Below the pieces are notes generated by a model. It searched no databases. It was not told where the DNA came from and saw only the letters and a program-made list of their open reading frames with translations. Made by a program: the position numbers and the translations under genes. Shown here piece after piece: positions 34,092-45,100 of a DNA stretch of 64,000 bases (its first letter is position 1; every line of letters starts with the position of its first letter). Source of the DNA: Paraburkholderia rhizosphaerae (GTDB lineage Bacteria; Pseudomonadota; Gammaproteobacteria; Burkholderiales; Burkholderiaceae); assembly GCF_004366595.1 (NCBI RefSeq), contig NZ_SORE01000001.1, positions 372,001 to 436,000 on the forward strand, given 5' to 3'.

Positions 34092-36386
34092 ATGAGTATC
34101 AGAAATGCGCGCAGCGCGGCACGCCTCGCTTGTGCTTGTGTGCGCGATGCGGCCGACGTCCGGCTTGCGGCGCTATGCATGGGCATCGCGTTCGCGCAGT
34201 CCGGCTGGGCGCAGTCACAAGAACAAGCGCCGTCCGTCGCGCCATCGGCAACTCCATCCGCAACCTCATCCGGCGCCACGCTGCCCGATGCGACACTGCC
34301 TGCGATTCATGTGCAAGGAAGCGCGCCGACCGGTTATGGACCGCTCGTCGAAACCGACCGTGTGAACGATCCGCGGCAACGCGCGGCGTCGAGTAAAACC
34401 GGCACGCGGCTTGAAGATCTGCCGGCCAGTGTTCAGGTCATTCCGCGTCAACTGGTGAACGAACAGGGCGGCACGATGCTGCGCGATGCGATCACGAACG
34501 CGAGCGGCGTCAACTATGGCGGGCAGGATTCGAAGGGCTATTACGATCACTTTCTGATTCGCGGCCTGAACGCGCAAGTTTACGAAGATGGTTTCTCCGA
34601 CGGCGACGAGCTCAGCGGCATTTCGCATTCGCTGAACGGCGTCGAGCGCGTCGAGGTAGTCGAAGGACCAGGGTCGGCGCTATTTGGCAGCGGGCCTCCG
34701 GGTGGCACGCTCAATATCGTGCACTACACGCCGTCGCCCGACTTGCACTATGGCGGCAGCGTTCAGGCGGGCTCATTCGGCACGGTGACCAACACCGCGT
34801 ACATCACCGGCCCGACCGGCATCTCCGGCCTGAATTACCGGATCGATGGGACCTTCTCGCGCACCGACGGTTTTCGCGATCTCGCGAGCCGCGACTATGA
34901 AGTCAGGCCGGAACTGCAATGGCAACTCGGCAAACACACGATTCAGTTCTCGCTGGACCTGCGCGATATACACGAAACGCCGGACTCGTACGGCATTATC
35001 TACTTCCACGGTTCGCCGCTTTCGACCGTGTCGCGGGACGCGAAATTCTCGACGCCGTTCGCGACCGCAAAGCAAACCTACGTGCGCCCGACAATTAGCG
35101 ACCAGTGGCGCGTGAACGACATCCTGACGATCAATAACCGCTTCTCGTATCTGCACCGCTCGCTCGACGCGCTGACCAACGGCGATAGCACCAGCACGAA
35201 GATCAGCGATGGCGAAGTGGTCGGCCGGCAGTTGCGGCAGCAGGACGACAGCGACAACAGCTTCGACTATCAGCTCGAACCGGTATGGAAGTTCGCGACG
35301 GGCAGTGTCGGACATACGCTGCTGACCGGCTTCGAGTATCAGCATCAGACGATCGATACCGAACGCACGACTGCCGATCTGCCGAATATTCCGGACGCGT
35401 TCAATCCGGTGCCGCCGGAAACCAGTCTCGGCCAACTCGCATTCCTGTGCGACGCGAAGCATTCATGCGACAACGACAACCTGGTCGCCAACTATTACAG
35501 CGTGTATGCGACCGATCAGATCGACGTAACCGACAAACTGAAAGTGCGCGCTGGCGTCCGCCAGGACTGGTGGGACACGTCGTTGACGCCGAATATCTCG
35601 GTGCCTGGGCGGTTCGGCACGAATGGTCAGCCGTTGCTCGCCGGTGTGACGGATTCACGCAACGATGCGCCGGTCAGCTGGAATATCGGTGCGCTGTACA
35701 AGCTGCTGCCATGGATGTCGCCTTACTTCGGCATTTCGAAGAGCCACTTCGCGAACTTCAATTCGGAGAACACGCAGAACGGCATCGGGGCGCCGGAATC
35801 CGCGCTTCAATATGAAGTCGGCGTGAAGTTCTCGCTGCTCAACGAGCGGCTGATCCTCAACACCGCGCTGTTCGATGTCAAACGCGACAACGTCGCGGCG
35901 TTGCAAACCGTCAACGGTGTCGAATCAGTCGTCTTTGACAGCCAGAAGACGCGCGGCGCCGAGGCGTCGATCGATGCGGCGCTGACGAGCCACTGGCATG
36001 TGATCGCGAACTTCACCGCGCAGGACCCGGTCATCACTGACAACCCGCAAGGGATTGCGTCGGTCGGCAATCGTCCGCAAGGTGCGCCGGCTTATATCGG
36101 CAACCTCTGGTCAACTTACGACTTTTCGATCGATGGCATCCCGGGTTTTCATGTGGGCGCGGGTGTGAACTACGTCGCGAAGACTTACAGCGACATCACC
36201 AATGTGAACTCGATTCCGTCGTATGTGATTACGAACGCCGCATTCGGCTATGAAGCGTCGCGGTGGGGCATCGACCTGAATGTGCACAATCTGTTTGATC
36301 GGCGTTACTACGTTGCCGCGAATGCGGCGGGTGCATTTGTCGGCGAATCGTTGAGTGCTGTTGTGAACGTGCACGCGAATTTCTGA
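34092..36386 (+). CDS. TonB-dependent siderophore receptor
   Basis: 764 residues. A signal region (LAALCMGIAFAQSGWAQ) and a low-complexity Ser/Ala linker are followed by a plug domain (TRLEDLPASVQVIPRQLVNEQ, LNGVERVEVVEGPGSALFGSG) and a beta-barrel ending in NLFDRRYYVAAN and a C-terminal Phe (VNVHANF). Siderophore-receptor subtype is inferred from the plug; no N-terminal signalling domain is seen, so control by an ECF sigma cascade is unlikely. ATG at 34092 with AAGGGGA upstream. Confidence 0.92.
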   Translation: MSIRNARSAARLACACVRDAADVRLAALCMGIAFAQSGWAQSQEQAPSVAPSATPSATSSGATLPDATLPAIHVQGSAPTGYGPLVETDRVNDPRQRAASSKTGTRLEDLPASVQVIPRQLVNEQGGTMLRDAITNASGVNYGGQDSKGYYDHFLIRGLNAQVYEDGFSDGDELSGISHSLNGVERVEVVEGPGSALFGSGPPGGTLNIVHYTPSPDLHYGGSVQAGSFGTVTNTAYITGPTGISGLNYRIDGTFSRTDGFRDLASRDYEVRPELQWQLGKHTIQFSLDLRDIHETPDSYGIIYFHGSPLSTVSRDAKFSTPFATAKQTYVRPTISDQWRVNDILTINNRFSYLHRSLDALTNGDSTSTKISDGEVVGRQLRQQDDSDNSFDYQLEPVWKFATGSVGHTLLTGFEYQHQTIDTERTTADLPNIPDAFNPVPPETSLGQLAFLCDAKHSCDNDNLVANYYSVYATDQIDVTDKLKVRAGVRQDWWDTSLTPNISVPGRFGTNGQPLLAGVTDSRNDAPVSWNIGALYKLLPWMSPYFGISKSHFANFNSENTQNGIGAPESALQYEVGVKFSLLNERLILNTALFDVKRDNVAALQTVNGVESVVFDSQKTRGAEASIDAALTSHWHVIANFTAQDPVITDNPQGIASVGNRPQGAPAYIGNLWSTYDFSIDGIPGFHVGAGVNYVAKTYSDITNVNSIPSYVITNAAFGYEASRWGIDLNVHNLFDRRYYVAANAAGAFVGESLSAVVNVHANF

Positions 36387-36394
36387 TGCATGCA

Positions 36395-36434
36395 GGTTGG
36401 CAGGCGCTCGCGTTTTGCGTGGCGCCTGCCAACC
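36395..36434 (+). terminator. Strong hairpin after the TonB receptor
   Basis: Perfect 13-bp arms GGTTGGCAGGCGC / GCGCCTGCCAACC with a 14-base loop, 9 bases beyond the stop codon. There is no long T tract afterwards. Confidence 0.6.
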
Positions 36435-36545
36435 ATGGACTTAACCGCGTTCAATTCATCTACGGAATAGTCGACGCGCGGGCGGTGTTCTGGAAACAAG
36501 CCGGTGATCGCGATACATCGCGAGCCGCAACCAGAGGCCTTCGAC

Positions 36546-39011
36546 ATGATCGACATTGAAACTCGTGCGCTCGATGTTTTGCGAAAGTGGTTTGCGGCCG
36601 GCTGGGCGCCGGTGTTCGCACGCTTTAACATCGAGCCGGACTTCAACGCGCCGCTCGACGTGCTGCGCGATTCATTGCTGCAGCCTGTCGCCACGCTTGC
36701 CCGGATAGATCGCGACGATCCGCTCGTCAGCGATCTCGCCCCCGATGCGCATGCGGCGCTTTGCCCGAACGACCCGGCCAAAAGCATTATTTATCACGTG
36801 TGGGCCGGTGCCCATCCGACGCGTGGCCTCGAGCGCCCGTCGCTCGACGCACTCGATGTCATCGAAAATTACATCTATCTGCTTGGCGAACGCGAGCCGG
36901 CGCCCGACGGTCCGCTGGTGCCGATGGTGCTGGCCTATGCGTACCGCAATCGCGCCGCGACCGCGCATCGACGTCACGCGGACATGGTCTACTCGCGCGT
37001 GGCGATTACCCGTGTCGGCACGCGCGACGCCCGATTCGTTCCCGCGGAGCAAACCTGGGAGTCGTGGGCGGGTGATGGCTTTCGCGTCACGCGCGCACGC
37101 GTCGGCCTGTTTCTGTGCCGCATCGTCGATGGCGTGCCCGCTCACGTGTCGGTCCTCGACACCGTGCACGGCGATGCGCGCCGCAGTTTTGTATTGCCGG
37201 TTCGCAAGCTGTTCGAAGGCGCGCGCGTTCCCGGCAGCGCTTCTCCGGTGCGTTCGATCCGCTTTCGCGGCTACTTTCTCGGCGACAAACTCAAGCGCGT
37301 AATCGACGTCAGCGGCGCAAGCGTGCCACCGACGCTGGATGTGACGCGCGCGCCGTTCGTCAACGAAGCGCGCATCGAAGTGCCGACCGGTGCGAGCGGT
37401 GGCGATGCCGGTATCGAACTCGATGTATTCGATGGCGCATGCATCGTCGGTCCGCGGCCGCGCGCGCAACTGGTGTCGATCGCGATGCAGGAAGAGCAGA
37501 TCGCACGGTTCACGGTCCCGCCGCGCGAATGGCCGCCGTCGCTATTGAGAGGGCACGGGATCGATGCGGGCAATCTGAGCTTGAACCGGCACTACACGTC
37601 GTTGCAGGTGCCATCGAGCAAGACACGTCTTGTGCTCGAAACCGCGTTTGCGCAGCTCGAGCACGTGTTGCCGGACGTGCTCGATCCGCTGCCCAAGGTG
37701 CGGCCTCGCGCCGCGCCGGAATACGCGAACATCCGGCACCGCGTCGAGCCCGATGGCCGCATTACAGTGCTCGGCAATACATTGCCGGCTGGCGAATATG
37801 AAGCGGTGCTCGACGCCGGCGGCTTCGAGGCAGCGATGTTCGACGACGGTGTCATGGATGGCGCGGTCTGGGCGGTGATCGATGGGGTGCCCAGTTCGGC
37901 GGCCTTCGTGCTCGTTACCGCTCCCGATTTCTTCCCGCGTGCCGATGAGGAAGACCTTCAGGTATGGAGTCAAACGCTGCCATTGCGCGCGGCGTCGCAT
38001 CGATTCAAGGAAGGCGGGCCGGCGCCGCTATCGGCCGGGCGCTTCGTACCGAACCTGCTACTGAAGGACCCGTGGAGCGGCGAACCGCTGTTCGCAAGCA
38101 CGGATAACACGGTGGCGGCACTGGTGTCGCGTCCGGTGAAGTCCGCCGACGACGCAAGCGATGCTCCGAAGGCCGCGCATTTCCCGCGGCGTGCTGGCGG
38201 TTTTCTTGCCGACAGCGCATCGAACGAGTTCGCGCCGGGTTGGGATGTGTCATACGACGAACTGAATGGCACCTACTACTACACGACACATGGGCTCGGT
38301 TCGCCGTTTCCGGAGGATGTGAAGTTCTGCGCGTCGGCCAACGCGTACTGGCCCGCTGCGTCGCCGGATGCCGCGCGCACGTTCGAGCGGCCCGGCATTC
38401 CGAGCGCGATCCCGATGCTTGACGACGAACTGGGCTTCCATCCGGACAGTCCGCACGGCGCGCCCGACTCAAAACCCGGTTGGGATGGCGAATTCGGTCC
38501 GTTCTTTCAGATGCGCGACGGCGTGGCGGGTGTCAATTCAGCGGATATTCGCCGCTCGGACTATGTGTACAACGCGACGCAGCACACGTTCGCGTCACGT
38601 GTATTCGATCTGTCGAGCGAGGAACTGATTCGGCGGATGGAGGCGTTGCGCGCGTGCATCGGCGTGATCCCGAAGGCCGGATCGGAGATGCCGTCGCTCA
38701 CGCAGTACTGGATTGTCCGTGCGAGCGTCGTTCGAAATGCCGAGGCGGACGCCACGCACTATACGTTCGAGTTGTGCGTACCGGATAACGACCACGTGCA
38801 GCCGGTCATGTCAGACATCGTATCGAGTGCCGCTGCCGCGGGCTACTGGCGGCTATGGCGGCCCGTCAGCAAACGGATCAAGGCCGAGTGCCGTTTCGAC
38901 GGCGTCGACGATCTCGTGCCGCGCGCAGTCCGCTATGCGTCTTATGACGAAACGATCGGCGCATATGGCGCCTGGCAAGAAGGGGAACGCGATGAACGAA
39001 GCAACATGTGA
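36546..39011 (+). CDS. Large protein of unrecognised family paired with a flavoprotein
   Basis: 821 residues from the ATG at 36546, with no signal peptide or membrane segment. I do not recognise the family. Features seen: an aromatic- and Arg-rich N-terminal region (residues about 80-230), a beta-rich middle, then near 570-615 a block GWDVSYDELNGTYYYTTHGLG followed by KFCASANAYWPAASPD, in which Cys595 and Trp602 are seven residues apart. The last 150 residues contain long helical segments. The stop overlaps the start of a LodB-like flavoprotein gene by 20 bases. Such flavoproteins build cysteine tryptophylquinone in LodA-type oxidases, but I see no LodA N-terminal signature, so a cofactor role for Cys595/Trp602 is conjecture. 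Confidence 0.7.
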   Translation: MIDIETRALDVLRKWFAAGWAPVFARFNIEPDFNAPLDVLRDSLLQPVATLARIDRDDPLVSDLAPDAHAALCPNDPAKSIIYHVWAGAHPTRGLERPSLDALDVIENYIYLLGEREPAPDGPLVPMVLAYAYRNRAATAHRRHADMVYSRVAITRVGTRDARFVPAEQTWESWAGDGFRVTRARVGLFLCRIVDGVPAHVSVLDTVHGDARRSFVLPVRKLFEGARVPGSASPVRSIRFRGYFLGDKLKRVIDVSGASVPPTLDVTRAPFVNEARIEVPTGASGGDAGIELDVFDGACIVGPRPRAQLVSIAMQEEQIARFTVPPREWPPSLLRGHGIDAGNLSLNRHYTSLQVPSSKTRLVLETAFAQLEHVLPDVLDPLPKVRPRAAPEYANIRHRVEPDGRITVLGNTLPAGEYEAVLDAGGFEAAMFDDGVMDGAVWAVIDGVPSSAAFVLVTAPDFFPRADEEDLQVWSQTLPLRAASHRFKEGGPAPLSAGRFVPNLLLKDPWSGEPLFASTDNTVAALVSRPVKSADDASDAPKAAHFPRRAGGFLADSASNEFAPGWDVSYDELNGTYYYTTHGLGSPFPEDVKFCASANAYWPAASPDAARTFERPGIPSAIPMLDDELGFHPDSPHGAPDSKPGWDGEFGPFFQMRDGVAGVNSADIRRSDYVYNATQHTFASRVFDLSSEELIRRMEALRACIGVIPKAGSEMPSLTQYWIVRASVVRNAEADATHYTFELCVPDNDHVQPVMSDIVSSAAAAGYWRLWRPVSKRIKAECRFDGVDDLVPRAVRYASYDETIGAYGAWQEGERDERSNM

Positions 39012-40050
39012 TGTGCTGGTCGTGGGCGATGGTCCCGCCGGTTGCATGGCCGGCTTGACCCTCGCGCGCGCGGGTTTGCGATGCACCATGCTCGCGCCGC
39101 CGGCGCCGGCGAACCATCGAGGCGCGATCGATAGCGTGCCGCCGCTGGTGCCCGTGCTGCTCGAAGCAGCGGGTCTTGCCGCGCACCGGTTCGCCGACGC
39201 GATCGTCGGGCGTTTCAGCGGCATAGTCTCCGACGGGGTGGCGCGGCGGTTTTACGGCGAGACGGGCTTGTCGACGGAGCAGGGATGGCACGTCGAGCGC
39301 GGGCTATTCGACCGCGTGCTGCTGAACCATGCACTCGAACAGGGCCTGACGCTGCGGCGGGACCGCGTGACCGATGCGGCGTGCACAACGAAAGAGGTTG
39401 TGTTGCAGACCGCGAAGGTGCGTCATCGCGCGCGTTGGCTGGTGGACGCATCGGGGCGTAGCGGCTTGCTGCAGCGGCTGCTCGGTCTGGCCACGGTCAC
39501 GCATGGCGCGCGGATGGTTGCGTGGCGTGGCGTGACACGGATGCAGCGTGTCGCCGATCCTGATGCGCAGCAGAAAACGGCGCTGGCGATGCCGACGTTT
39601 CACACGTCCAGCACGGGCTGGCTATGGCAGGCGTCACTCGACGACGGCGCGCTGGCGTGGACCTGGGCCGGTGACGCCAGTGACGCCGGCGATGCGAACG
39701 CGCCGCCGCCGGCGATGTACCCATTTACGACTGGAGCAGACGATGCCGTCACCGCGCGCGGCTTCGACGTGAGCTGGCGCCTTGTGCGCCCGGCCGGTGG
39801 CGCGGCGTACCGGATCGTTGGCGATGCCGCCGCGATGCTCGATCCGCGCAGCGGGCAAGGGGTGCTGTTTGCGCTATCGTCGGCGCTCGCGGCGGTGCGC
39901 TCGATCGTCGCTGTCGAGCAGGCGCCGCATTTGCGCGCACTGGAAGCGGCTGGCTATGACGCGTTCGTCGCGCAGGAATTTCGCCGCAAGAGCGATGAAC
40001 TGACGCGGCGCATGCCGGCCCCGGCGAAAGAGGCCGATGTCACCGGTTAA
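38992..40050 (+). CDS. FAD-dependent oxidoreductase, LodB/tryptophan-halogenase-like
   Basis: 352 residues. FAD-binding GxGxxG in VVGDGPAGCMAGLTLARAGL at the N terminus, the GDAAAMLDPRSGQGVLFALSSALAA second FAD block at about 270-300, and WLVDASGRSG in between. The halogenase WxWxIP motif is not present. The closest kinds are LodB-type maturases and related monooxygenases. Start chosen at 38992 with AAGGGG upstream; the frame overlaps the partner gene, pointing to translational coupling. Confidence 0.8.
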   Translation: MNEATCDVLVVGDGPAGCMAGLTLARAGLRCTMLAPPAPANHRGAIDSVPPLVPVLLEAAGLAAHRFADAIVGRFSGIVSDGVARRFYGETGLSTEQGWHVERGLFDRVLLNHALEQGLTLRRDRVTDAACTTKEVVLQTAKVRHRARWLVDASGRSGLLQRLLGLATVTHGARMVAWRGVTRMQRVADPDAQQKTALAMPTFHTSSTGWLWQASLDDGALAWTWAGDASDAGDANAPPPAMYPFTTGADDAVTARGFDVSWRLVRPAGGAAYRIVGDAAAMLDPRSGQGVLFALSSALAAVRSIVAVEQAPHLRALEAAGYDAFVAQEFRRKSDELTRRMPAPAKEADVTG

Positions 40051-40066
40051 GCGCAGCCGCTATTGA

Positions 40067-40948
40067 TCATCCGTTCGCCTGCGACACACTCATCGCATCG
40101 AGTTCGGCGAGCGCCGTATCCGGCAATTCAAGCGTCGCCGCATCGACATTTTCGCGCAGGTGCGCGACCGACGATGTGCCCGGTATCGGCAGAATATTGG
40201 GCGATCGATAAAGCAGCCACGCAAGGGCGACCTGCCGCGGCGTCGCGCCGATGGTCTGCGCGACCTTCGCGAGCACCGACGACTGGATCGGCGTGAAACC
40301 ACCGAGCGGGAAAAACGGCACGAACGCGATCCCTTTGGCCGCGAGTTCGTCGACCAATGCATCGTCTTCGCGCTGAACCACGTTGTACAGGTTCTGCACG
40401 CAGACGATTTCGACGATGCTGCGCGCCTCGGCGACCTGCGCCGACGTCACGTTGCTCAGCCCGATGTGACGCACGAGCCCTTCGCGCTGCAGTTCGGCGA
40501 GCGCGGTCACCTGTCGTTCGATCGAGCCTTCCGACGGTGCATGCAAATTACCGATGACCCGCAGGTTGACCACATCGAGCGCGTCGACGCGCAGGTTGCG
40601 CAGATTATCGTGGACCTGCTGCCGCAGTTCTTCCGGCTCGGACGCGGGCAACCATGCGGCGGCGTGGTCGCGGCGCGCGCCGATCTTCGTGACGATTGTC
40701 AGGTCGTCCGGGTACGGGTGAAGCGCCTCGCGGATCAGCAGATTGGTGATGTGCGGACCGTAAAAGTCGCTGGTATCGATGTGATCGATGCCGGCGGCCA
40801 CCGCTTCGCGCAGCACCGCGATTGCGGCGCCGCGATCCTTAGGCGGCCCGAACACGTTCGGACCGGCCAGCTGCATCGCGCCGTAGCCCATGCGGCGCAC
40901 CGCGCGTCCGGCGAGCGAAAACGTGGGCTTGGGGGTGAAGTTCGACAT
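40067..40948 (-). CDS. Aldo/keto reductase
   Basis: 293 residues, (beta/alpha)8 aldo/keto reductase: MGYGAMQLAGPNVFG, IDHIDTSDFYGPHITN with the catalytic Asp and Tyr, a Lys in TIVTKIGA, GLSNVTSAQ and C-terminal IPIPGTSSVAHLRENVDAA NADPH-binding part. Divergent from a LysR gene (131-bp gap), which probably controls it. Substrate unknown. Confidence 0.92.
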   Translation of the reverse strand: MSNFTPKPTFSLAGRAVRRMGYGAMQLAGPNVFGPPKDRGAAIAVLREAVAAGIDHIDTSDFYGPHITNLLIREALHPYPDDLTIVTKIGARRDHAAAWLPASEPEELRQQVHDNLRNLRVDALDVVNLRVIGNLHAPSEGSIERQVTALAELQREGLVRHIGLSNVTSAQVAEARSIVEIVCVQNLYNVVQREDDALVDELAAKGIAFVPFFPLGGFTPIQSSVLAKVAQTIGATPRQVALAWLLYRSPNILPIPGTSSVAHLRENVDAATLELPDTALAELDAMSVSQANG

Positions 40949-41079
40949 GACCGTGATCTCCGTGGCGGGTTGTGGAAGTCAGCGCTGACCTCGGCGTTGA
41001 CGTTGGGCGCCAGTATGGGAGCGATCTTATTGTTAGATAATCCCATCCAGATCGAACGGGCTGTGCAAAAAGGTGAACA

Positions 41080-41988
41080 ATGGCCACCGAGATGAATGAC
41101 CTCGCCGCGTTTGTGTCGGTCGCGCGCGCCGGCGGGTTTCGCGACGCCGCGCGCATCAATGGCGTGTCCGCGTCGAGCCTCAGCACGGCGGTGCGCCGCC
41201 TTGAAGCGAAGCTCGGTCTGCGGCTGCTGAACCGCACGACGCGCAGCGTCGCCCCGACCGAAGCGGGCGAGCGGCTGATCGAAAAGCTGACGCCGCTGTT
41301 CAGCGAAATGGAGGCCGCGCTCGATGTGCTGAACGTGTTCCGCGACAAACCGACCGGCACGCTGCGGCTCAATGTGCCATCGGGTGTCGCGCGCATTGTG
41401 TTGCCGGATATCGTCACGCGGTTTCTGAAGACCTACCCCGGCATTCGTGTCGAAGTGGTGGTCGAAGACAGTTTTGTCGACGTGCTTTCAATCGGCTGCG
41501 ATGCCGGCATTCGGTACGACGAAAGGCTCGAGCAGGACATGATCGCGATTCCAATCGGGCCGCGCGTGCAGCGCTTCGCGACCGCCGCCACACCGGCGTA
41601 CCTCGACGCGCACGGCCGGCCCACGCACCCGCGCGAACTGCTCGCGCATGCGTGCCTGCGTGGCCAGTTCGCCGGCGGCGCGATGCCGACCTGGGACTTC
41701 GAGCGCGACGGCGAAGTGTTGCGCGTCGATCCGCCGGGGCCGCTGGTCGTGCGGCCCGGCATCGCAGTCGAACTGGCGATCAATGCGGCGCTGGCCGGTC
41801 TGGGCGTGATTCATCTGTATGAAGATCTGTTGCGCCCGCATCTGGATAGCGGGGCGCTCGAGCCGATTCTCGAGCGATGGTGGCAGCCATTTTCCGGGCC
41901 GTTTCTCTACTATCCAGGACGCCGTCATCTGCCCGCGCCGTTACGCGCGTTCGTCGATTTTCTGAAGGCAAACAACGACGCTCCCTAG
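41080..41988 (+). CDS. LysR-family transcriptional regulator
   Basis: 302 residues. Winged helix-turn-helix at 4-63 (LAAFVSVARAGGFRDAARINGVSASSLSTAVRRLE), then the substrate-binding-like effector domain of the subgroup that regulates aldo/keto reductases and dehydrogenases (TGTLRLNVPSGVARIVLPDI). ATG has AAGGTGA upstream. It is divergent from the reductase gene. Confidence 0.93.
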   Translation: MATEMNDLAAFVSVARAGGFRDAARINGVSASSLSTAVRRLEAKLGLRLLNRTTRSVAPTEAGERLIEKLTPLFSEMEAALDVLNVFRDKPTGTLRLNVPSGVARIVLPDIVTRFLKTYPGIRVEVVVEDSFVDVLSIGCDAGIRYDERLEQDMIAIPIGPRVQRFATAATPAYLDAHGRPTHPRELLAHACLRGQFAGGAMPTWDFERDGEVLRVDPPGPLVVRPGIAVELAINAALAGLGVIHLYEDLLRPHLDSGALEPILERWWQPFSGPFLYYPGRRHLPAPLRAFVDFLKANNDAP

Positions 41989-42140
41989 ACGGAACAGTCC
42001 CACCTCCTTTTTTTGTCATCTGTGGCAGACTAGGTTCCCGCGCTCGCCCGCCGATGCGGTCAAGGTGGTTCTTTCCGCGGCGCGGCAACCCTCTCGATGG
42101 CGGAGACCAGCAGTCGAACCTGACTTATGGGGTCTTTGCA

Positions 42141-45100
42141 GTGGTGGACAGTAGCTTCGAAGTCCTTGCAAACGACGGCGACCGTGCGTTTTGCCGGACC
42201 ACGCGCACCAATCCCGATGGCACGCAAACGTCCGTGCTCACCGTGCGGCCCGCCGGCGAGCCGCCGAGCGCGGCCAGTCTCGATCGCGTGTCGCACGAAT
42301 ATGGTTTGAAAGACCAGCTGCACAGCGCGTGGGCAGTGCGTCCGCTCGAACTCGTGCGGCAAGGCGACCAGACCGTGATGGTCTGCGAGGACCCGGGCGG
42401 CGAACCGCTCGAACGTCTGCTGGGTACGCCGTTCGATAGCGCGCGTTTCCTGCCGCTGGCGGTTGGCATCGCAGCGGCGGTCGGCGAACTCCATCAAAGC
42501 GGCCTCGTGCACAAGGACCTGAAACCGGCCCATATCCTCGTCGACGAGGCAGCGGGCGCGGTACGGCTAACCGGCTTCGGGCTGGCCACTTTATTACCGC
42601 GCGAACGCCAGGCGCCCGAACCGCCCGAGACCATCGCCGGCACGCTCGCCTATATGGCGCCCGAGCAGACTGGCCGGATGAACCGCTCGATCGATGCACG
42701 CAGCGACCTGTATTCGCTCGGCATCACGTTCTATCAGATGCTGACGGGCACGCTGCCATTCACCGCAGCGGAGCCGATGGAATGGGTCCATTGCCATATC
42801 GCGCGCAAACCGGTTCCGCCCGATGTACGGAGCCGGCACGTCCCGGCGCAGGTGTCGCACATTGTGATGAAACTGCTGGCGAAGACGGTTGAAGAGCGCT
42901 ATCAGACGGCGGCCGGCCTCGAGCGCGATCTGCGCCGCGCACTTTCCGCATGGCAGGCACGGCGCCGGATCGATCCGTTTCCGCCCGGCGAACACGACAT
43001 CCCGGACCGGCTGCTGATTCCCGAAAAGCTGTACGGCAGGGAGCGCGAGATCGCGGTCTTGCTCGACGCGTTCGAGCATGTGGTTAGCGATGGAACGCCG
43101 CGGCTGCTGCTCGTGTCCGGGTATTCCGGAGTGGGCAAGTCGTCGGTGGTCAACGAGCTGCACAAGGTGCTGGTGCCGCCGCGTGGGCTGTTCGCGTGGG
43201 GCAAGTTCGACCAATACAAGCGCAATGTTCCGTACGCGACGGTCGCTCAGGCGTTTCAGTGCCTCGTTTCGCGGATTCTCGGCAAGAGCGACGAAGAACT
43301 GGGCCGGTGGCGCGCCGCGTTGCAGGAAGCACTCGGCCCGAACGGCCGGCTGATGGTCAACCTCGTGCCGCAGCTTGCGCTGATCATCGGTCAGCCTCCG
43401 GCGCCGCCCGACGTGCCGCTGCAGGACCAGCAGGCGCGCTTCCAGGCGGTATTCCGGCGGTTCCTCGGCGTATTCGCGCAGCCCGAACATCCACTGACGC
43501 TGTTTCTCGACGACCTTCAATGGCTCGATTCGGCGACCCTCGATCTGATCGAACATCTGATCACGCATCCGGAGGTACGTCACCTGTTGCTGGTCGGCGC
43601 TTACCGTGACAACGAAGTCGGCCCGGCGCATCCGCTTGCGCGCACGCTCGCGCGGCTGCGCGGCACGCGTGGCAGAGTCGACGAGATCGTGCTCGCGCCG
43701 CTCGGTCTTGGCGACGTTGGCCGGTTGCTTGCCGATGCGCTGCATCTCGACGCGGCGCATGTGCAGCCATTGGCCGAACTCGTGTTCGAGAAGACCGGCG
43801 GCAATCCGTTCTTCACGATCCAGTTCCTGCTCGCGCTCGCCGAACAGGCGCAGCTCGCATTCGACGCGGACGCGGTGTCGTGGACCTGGGATTTGCCGCG
43901 CATCCGCATGATGGGCTTCACCGACAACGTCGCGGACCTGATGGCGGCGAAGCTCGGCCGCCTGTCGCGCGATACGCAGCAGGCGCTCGGACAGCTCGCG
44001 TGCCTGGGCAACGTGGCGCGCGCCGATACGCTCGCGGTGGTGTACGGCGCGGCGGAGGAAACGACGCACGCGGCACTGTGGGACGCGGTGCGCGCGGGCC
44101 TCGTGCTGCGTTCGGACGGCACCTATACGTTTCTTCACGACCGGATCCACGAGGCCGCTTACGCATTGATTCCCGAGGGCGCGCGCGCCGGCGCGCATCT
44201 GCGGATCGGCCGCGCGCTGGCCGCGATCACACCGACCGACGAGCTCGACGACAGCATCTTCGATATCGTGAACCAGTTCGATCTCGGCGCGGCGCTGATC
44301 AGCACCGAGCCGGAGCGTGAACAGGTCGCACGGCTGAACCTGATGGCAGGCAAACGGGCCAAGGCGGCGAGCGCTTATCAGGCGGCGCTGCGGTATTGCC
44401 GCGCGGGGCGCGCGTTGCTCGCGCAAAACGAGTGGGAACAGTGCTACCGGCTGACGTTCGACCTTGAATTGAACGCTGCCGAATGCGAATACCTTAACGG
44501 CGAAATGGCCGCTGCGAACGCGCACCTCGCGATGCTGTCGACCCGCGCGCAGACGATGGTCGACCTTGCCGCGGTGACATGCATTCGCATCAATCTGTTC
44601 ACGACGCTCGATCAGAGCGACTGTGCGGTCGAAGTCGGCCTCGAGTATCTGCGCAAGATGGGTGGGCGGTGGTCGCCGCATCCTGTTGCGGATGACGTGC
44701 TCGATACCTATCAACAGCTATGGCAACGGTTAGGGGCGCTCTCGAACGACGCGCTGCGCGACTTGCCGATGATGAAAGACCCCGAGCGCTCCGGCACCAT
44801 GGATGTGCTGACCGTGCTGACTTCGCCGGCGCTGTTCAGCGATCCGGATCTGTTCCGGCTCGTGGTCAGCGAGATGGCGGTGCTGAGTCTCGAGCATGGC
44901 CATAGCGACGGTTCGTCGCTCGCGTACGCGTGGCTAGGCGGCGTGCTCGGCTCGTATCTCGGCGAATATGACGCGGGGTACCGCTATGGCCGCCTCGGGC
45001 TCGAACTGGTGGAGAAGCGCGGGCTCGATCGCTTCAGGGCGCGCGTGTACCTCGTGTTCGCCGTGCATATCTCGCACTGGATGGAGCCGCTGCACGTGTC

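Noticed and set aside
36546..39011. Assignment as LodA lysine oxidase
   Set aside because: The LodA N-terminal signature and the usual Cys-Trp spacing are not visible; only the flavoprotein partner supports the idea.
42594..44714. 706-codon open frame opposite the giant sensor kinase
   Set aside because: It lies entirely antisense to well-supported AAA and kinase-like domains, is Arg/His-rich, has no family features and is a product of G+C-rich codon use.
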